A stretch of 64,000 nt of DNA, from NCBI RefSeq assembly GCF_030247185.1, contig NC_080571.1, positions 108,893,128-108,957,127 of the forward strand, written 5' to 3'. Shown here one piece after another: positions 59,815 through 64,000 of the stretch. Under the pieces are notes generated by a model. The model saw nothing but the letters and a program-made list of their open reading frames with translations, was not told the DNA's origin and ran no database searches. This stretch comes from Malaya genurostris. Taxonomy: Eukaryota; Arthropoda; Insecta; Diptera; Culicidae. Position 1 is the first letter of the stretch. Each line of letters begins with the position of its first letter. The translations under genes were made by a program, and so were the position numbers.

Positions 59815-61566
59815 TAATCCACCTAGTGGTGTAATGGTGCCTTTCTCATATCAATCATACTATCGTATATAATACTATGGTATTCTTTAAAATAATTTTC
59901 TTCGATTGTTAATAGAATAACCGAAATCGGTTTGTTTGACCGTCTACCGATAAAAACTATCAATTGGAGAAGATTTGAGGTCGATGTAGAAATTTTTCTA
60001 CACGGGCAAAATTTCGATTCTAGAAATGAGCAAAACGAGTCATGATTTGTGGAAAATAATATATTTTCATGTTATGATAATACACCATGATTAAAATTCC
60101 TCGGATCATGATCCATTCGGACTGATTTCGATGAAATTTAAACGTAATGCACTTGAAGTTGTTGGGTATAACTTCAGGAGTGTTTCTGCTACGATGGTAA
60201 TTTTTGAAACATAAATTCCGGCGTTATGTGTGATTTTTGCAGCGATGGTCATTTTTGCAATATAAATTCAGTGAAAAGCACGACAAATTTCTTTTAAAAT
60301 TAAAATATTCTGTTTTTGAAAAACGACGACGCAAGAGATAACGTGTTTACTTGCGTTCATTACTTCAGTTTTGATTTTGTGTTTCAGAAAAACGAACGAA
60401 ATGAAAAAACACGAGTGAATCAAGCCTCTTAAAAAGAAACTTTATGTCGAATTCTTGCAAAAAAATCGTCTTATTCATAATATTTAGGTGCATCAATACA
60501 GCTTGTGTTGTTATATCTATGAAACAAATTAATCAAAGTGGTCGAAAAAATTATTTTTCTGATTTTCGTTAGATGGTGTTCCAAATTCACAATCGAATTA
60601 AACGCTATTTCTCGGAATATTATTCTAGCAACAACGATCACATCAAATATGTAAGAATACACTCGAACAAAATGTAACATTGATGTTTGTCAAATGAAAA
60701 ATGTCTCTTATGATGTCAATTTTCGGTTCATTATCTTTATTTTTATGTTATGTTGGTAAAACAACACGATTATTAAATAACATACTTCAGGATCAAGTAA
60801 ACATTCTCAGTAGGTCTTGCTTTTCAATGTCTGCTTTACCATTAATCTATTAATCTATCACATCACTTGAGGCAGAGGGTTCAATGTGATATCCGGGTAG
60901 AAAATTAGAGTTACGAGCTTTGAAAGAACTGCATTCTTTAAGCAACGCATTTTCGAACCATGATTAATTTTCATGGGAGAAGAGTTATTTCTCATGATTT
61001 CATGCTAAGTTAAAATGATTGGTTTCATGATTTTCTAATCATAACAGCAGTAACGGATTTCTCCCGTGTACGGTTTTTCGTCCTTTTCAGTGATGGTATA
61101 AAATTTATAACACACTTTACCCTATATTTCCGGATCCAAAAGTCGTATTCGGATGAAATTTAAGAATTACGTATGGTACCACAGAACCTTTCATTTAAAC
61201 CTAAGTTGGTGAAAATCGGTCGCGTCATCTTTGACAAAAGCTAGAAAACATATTTTCATTTTTTTGCATATTTTACCCCATAATTCCGGAACTGAAAGTC
61301 GGATTCAAATAATATTCAGGAATTTTATATGAGACTACGAGACCTTTCGTTTGAATCTAAGTTTGTGAAAATCGGTTCAGCAATCTCCGAGAAAAGTTAG
61401 TGCAAAAAAACGTTATATACACACATACGCACATACACACACAGACATTTTGCGTACTCGTCGAACTGAGTCGAATGGTATATGACACTCGGCGCTCCGG
61501 GCCTCGGTTCAAAAATTGGTTTTCATAGTGATTGCATAACCTTTTTATATGAGGAAGGCGAAAATA
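59815..61566 (-). repeat. Repeat family R copy with a MITE insertion
   Basis: Begins TTTAATCCACCTAGTGGTGT and GGTGCCTTTCTCATAT. Modules resume after the insert (TTCCGGATCCAAAAGTCGT, TTCCGGAACTGAAAGTCGG), then ACACATACGCACATACACAC, and the end TATATGAGGAAGGCGAAAA. Confidence 0.75.
60001..61068. mobile_element. 1068-bp TA-target element with CACGGG ends
   Basis: Ends CACGGGCAAAATTTCG and inverted CACGGGAGAAATCCG, with TA at 59999-60000 and 61069-61070. No transposase ORF. It interrupts a family R copy, whose other copies are continuous at this point. Confidence 0.7.
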
Positions 61567-61569
61567 ATC

Positions 61570-63034
61570 AAGCAATCGAAGGGAGTATCAATTTCTGAAG
61601 TAAATATTGAAAAGATAAAGGGAAGTGCAATCGAGGAAAATATACTTAATAATCGACTACTCATAACTACCACTCCTTCTTTGTATGAAATCCATTGTTT
61701 CAAAAGTATCCTTTGCTTTTAAACTGATACCAAATCAAACCACCGTGATATTCGCTGAACGCTTTTAAAGAATCTCAATCTGCTGAACATTTTTCAACTA
61801 TTATTAAGTGAAATTTTACCCATTTCATTTGTGGAACAGCAATACCGAGGTGAACTTTTTCTTACCCATTTTCCCAATTGCACATGTACTCATTTTGTGA
61901 CAGCAAGAACAGATACAAAATCTTAATTTATCGAAAACCCGTTGCAAGCCGTCAAAACCGTTCAAAATCTGCGAATTCGTAGAAAAGAAGTAATATTTTG
62001 TATCTTCGCGTTGAGATCATCAAGCTAGAGTTTTATTTTTGACAAGCGCAAATAACAGATTCTCTTTGTTCACTTTCTCTTTCGAATATTACAGAATAGT
62101 ACTGTATTTTTCGATATTTTTTTCAGCTCAGATTGAGAAATAATAGTTTTAGCTATTATTCTGTGCAATATAGAAGAATTGTCAAGGGGGTTAGGATATA
62201 AATGATGAAAAAAATCATAACTTTTCGCGTTTCTTTTACAGAATTATCGTTCAACAAAATAAATTCACATGTTTTGCTTAATAAAAAGCATCATTCGAAC
62301 AACATGTTATAATTTTTTCGTGGAAAAATATTGAGGAACAAGTCGGTAAAGAGGTTTTTTTGAGGACGCTTCATAAAAATCATGATTTGCGATGTCCACT
62401 GTACCTCAACGCAGACTAATCCGAAGTCAATAAATCAAAGCAGCATAGATAGAGTAGATGTGTTTATAGATCCCAACGTTTCTGTTGGATTTTTTAATTT
62501 TTTGTTACCTTTTGGTGATTGTTTTAAGTCAGAACTACGATTTTTCACGAAAACATCCGCCATTTTGTATTTGTAAAACCTCCTCAAAGTAATAAACAAC
62601 GAAAAAAAAAACGTTGGGGAGTGGCATTTTACATGTGGAAAGTGTGTGCAATATTTGAAATAAATTCGTGCAGTAGTTTTTGACCGACGATGGACACGGA
62701 CTTTCAAAACCTGCTTTCAAGAATAACGAGTTCAAAGGTTTTTGTCTATAAAATCGAAGGAAACAATTTATTACTCTAGGGAGACCGTAGGGTCTAACAT
62801 TTTGAAAACATTATACTTTTTCTTTTGTATTTTGTTATAATGAAACATTTCAAGAATATTTGTCAAGTTTTATGGTCAATTGAAGCCGAAATCTTGGGCC
62901 TGTGCGTCGAGCTCTTTCTTCTTCACAGTATGATATAAGCAAAGATAAAGGCCCATAACTTACTGAGTTTTGATCCGATATACTTGAATATTTAACAGAA
63001 TTTTCATGAAATGTTTTACTATAAGAAAATATAA
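61570..63034. other. Intron stretch, nothing recognised
   Basis: AT-rich, no supported gene or repeat end. Confidence 0.5.
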
Positions 63035-64000
63035 AAAAAACCTTTTTTAATCCACCTAGTGGTGTAATGATGACTTTCTCATATTACTTATGTATTTTAT
63101 TACTAGAAGATTCTGTCAAGATTTTTTTTTCAAATTTGAATAACATCAAAAAATTTCTTTGTTGTAAACTACCATCACCTTTTCAATTTGTAATCAGTTA
63201 TGTCAAGTTAGGGCATGTTCAGGAGTGTTCTAGTGCTAGATGCATTATTTATGTCAGTTTTAAAATTTAAATCTATAAATTATAACAAAATAACTTGCCA
63301 GCCCCAACAGCGTTTTATCTGTTTCAAATATATAAAAAATAGAACGGCAGTGTATACCAGTTCTAAATTTGACAGTAGAACTGCTCGAAAAAATAAAACT
63401 AAAACGGCTTGCTGGGGATAAGCTTGTTTCAGTTTCTGTTATATTATAGACCACCCATATGAATCCTGCAGCTGTTGAATTTGCTCTTAATATAGATTTG
63501 AATGTGGCAACCCTGCACGCTATACAAAACTGAACAAAGCACGCTAGGTGGGTGCGTTTTCTTCTTCTTCTTCCGTATCAGCGCGTACCGTTGCGCATCG
63601 ATTTTGCAAAATTTGGTAGGACAGTTTAAAAGTTTTGATACTCATTGCCCTATAATTTCGGAACCGGAAGTCGGATCTAGATGAAATTGCCCAGTGTCTT
63701 TAAAAACACTTTAAAGAATCATGACTTGTGAAAATCGATTTAACCGTTGCTGAGAAATCGAAGTGAGTTCCGTTTTTGAAGCTTTTCTTTACTATTATCG
63801 GTGCGTTCGGAAGCGGAAACCGGGCAAATTGAATGCGCATTTTCTCATATATTTGCACATATTGCCTTGTAATTCCGGAACCGGAAGTTGGATCGAGATA
63901 AAATTCAATAGAAATCTATTGGACCGTAAGACCTTTCATTTGAATCCGAGTTTGTGGAAATCGGTTCAGTAGTCTTTGAGAAAATCGAGTTACATTATTT
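63035..64000 (-). repeat. Repeat family R copy running off the window
   Basis: Begins TTTTTTAATCCACCTAGTGG and TCATATTACTTATGT, shared with the copy at 30139. It contains CTATACAAAACTGAACAAAG, shared with 32590, and modules TTTCGGAACCGGAAGTCGGA and TTCCGGAACCGGAAGTTGGA, then reaches base 64000. Confidence 0.7.

Overview
The window is AT-rich, intron- and transposon-dense eukaryotic DNA. It has short introns (59-250 bp) beside very long ones, insect-type Tc1/mariner families (DD37E, DD41D, irritans mariner, Tc1), an RTE-type LINE, a Penelope-like element, tRNA-derived SINEs and many MITEs. This points to a dipteran with a large repeat-rich genome, most likely a culicine mosquito. The species call is inference from the repeat spectrum.

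The only host gene I can support is Rim (Rab3-interacting molecule, the presynaptic active-zone scaffold). It lies on the minus strand and spans essentially the whole window. Nine coding exons can be delimited by splice sites and reading phase. In gene order they are: second half of the zinc finger (59174-59055), a Gln/Pro/Ser-rich linker (58627-58205), a linker with the R-S-F-S-S-S-D-E-D-I motif (58130-57887), a His/Gln-rich linker ending in an acidic/Ser motif (17366-16801), two PDZ exons (2198-2000, 1795-1595), a linker plus the start of C2A (1344-1073), and two further C2A exons (1013-876, 805-668). They join without a phase conflict into 2301 nt, or 767 codons. The first zinc-finger half and N-terminus lie beyond base 64000. 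The C-terminal part, including any C2B, lies before base 1.

The two giant introns (2199-16800, 14.6 kb; 17367-57886, 40.5 kb) hold nearly all the rest. Left intron: a 1.28-kb DD37E transposon, several MITEs, a 1.1-kb foldback, and a hAT-like element at 14344-16280. Large intron, in order: a degraded LINE ORF1 (24.3-24.7 kb); a Penelope-like GIY-YIG ORF split by a foldback DD41D transposon (26.7-28.3 kb); repeated copies of a 0.7-1.3 kb family R with GAGAAAGGCA ends; an element framed by opposed CGCCGAAA arrays (31.5-32.3 kb); a hAT element with a family R copy inside it (34.3-36.2 kb); a Tc1 split by a hAT that is itself split by a mariner (37.1-40.5 kb); an unexplained higher-GC block (43.7-45.6 kb); an RTE LINE broken by a repeat that carries an ORF1-only half-LINE, with its 3' end turned into a 236-bp-arm palindrome (45.6-48.0 kb); a SINE split by nested MITEs (48.4-49.3 kb); a degenerate AGTTCCAGAATTC array (52.6-53.5 kb); and an 11-bp minisatellite (55.4-56.4 kb).

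No rRNA, functional tRNA, CRISPR or bacterial-type system was seen. The most unusual signals are structural: nested insertions with readable target-site duplications, and several long, near-perfect inverted duplications of mobile-element ends.
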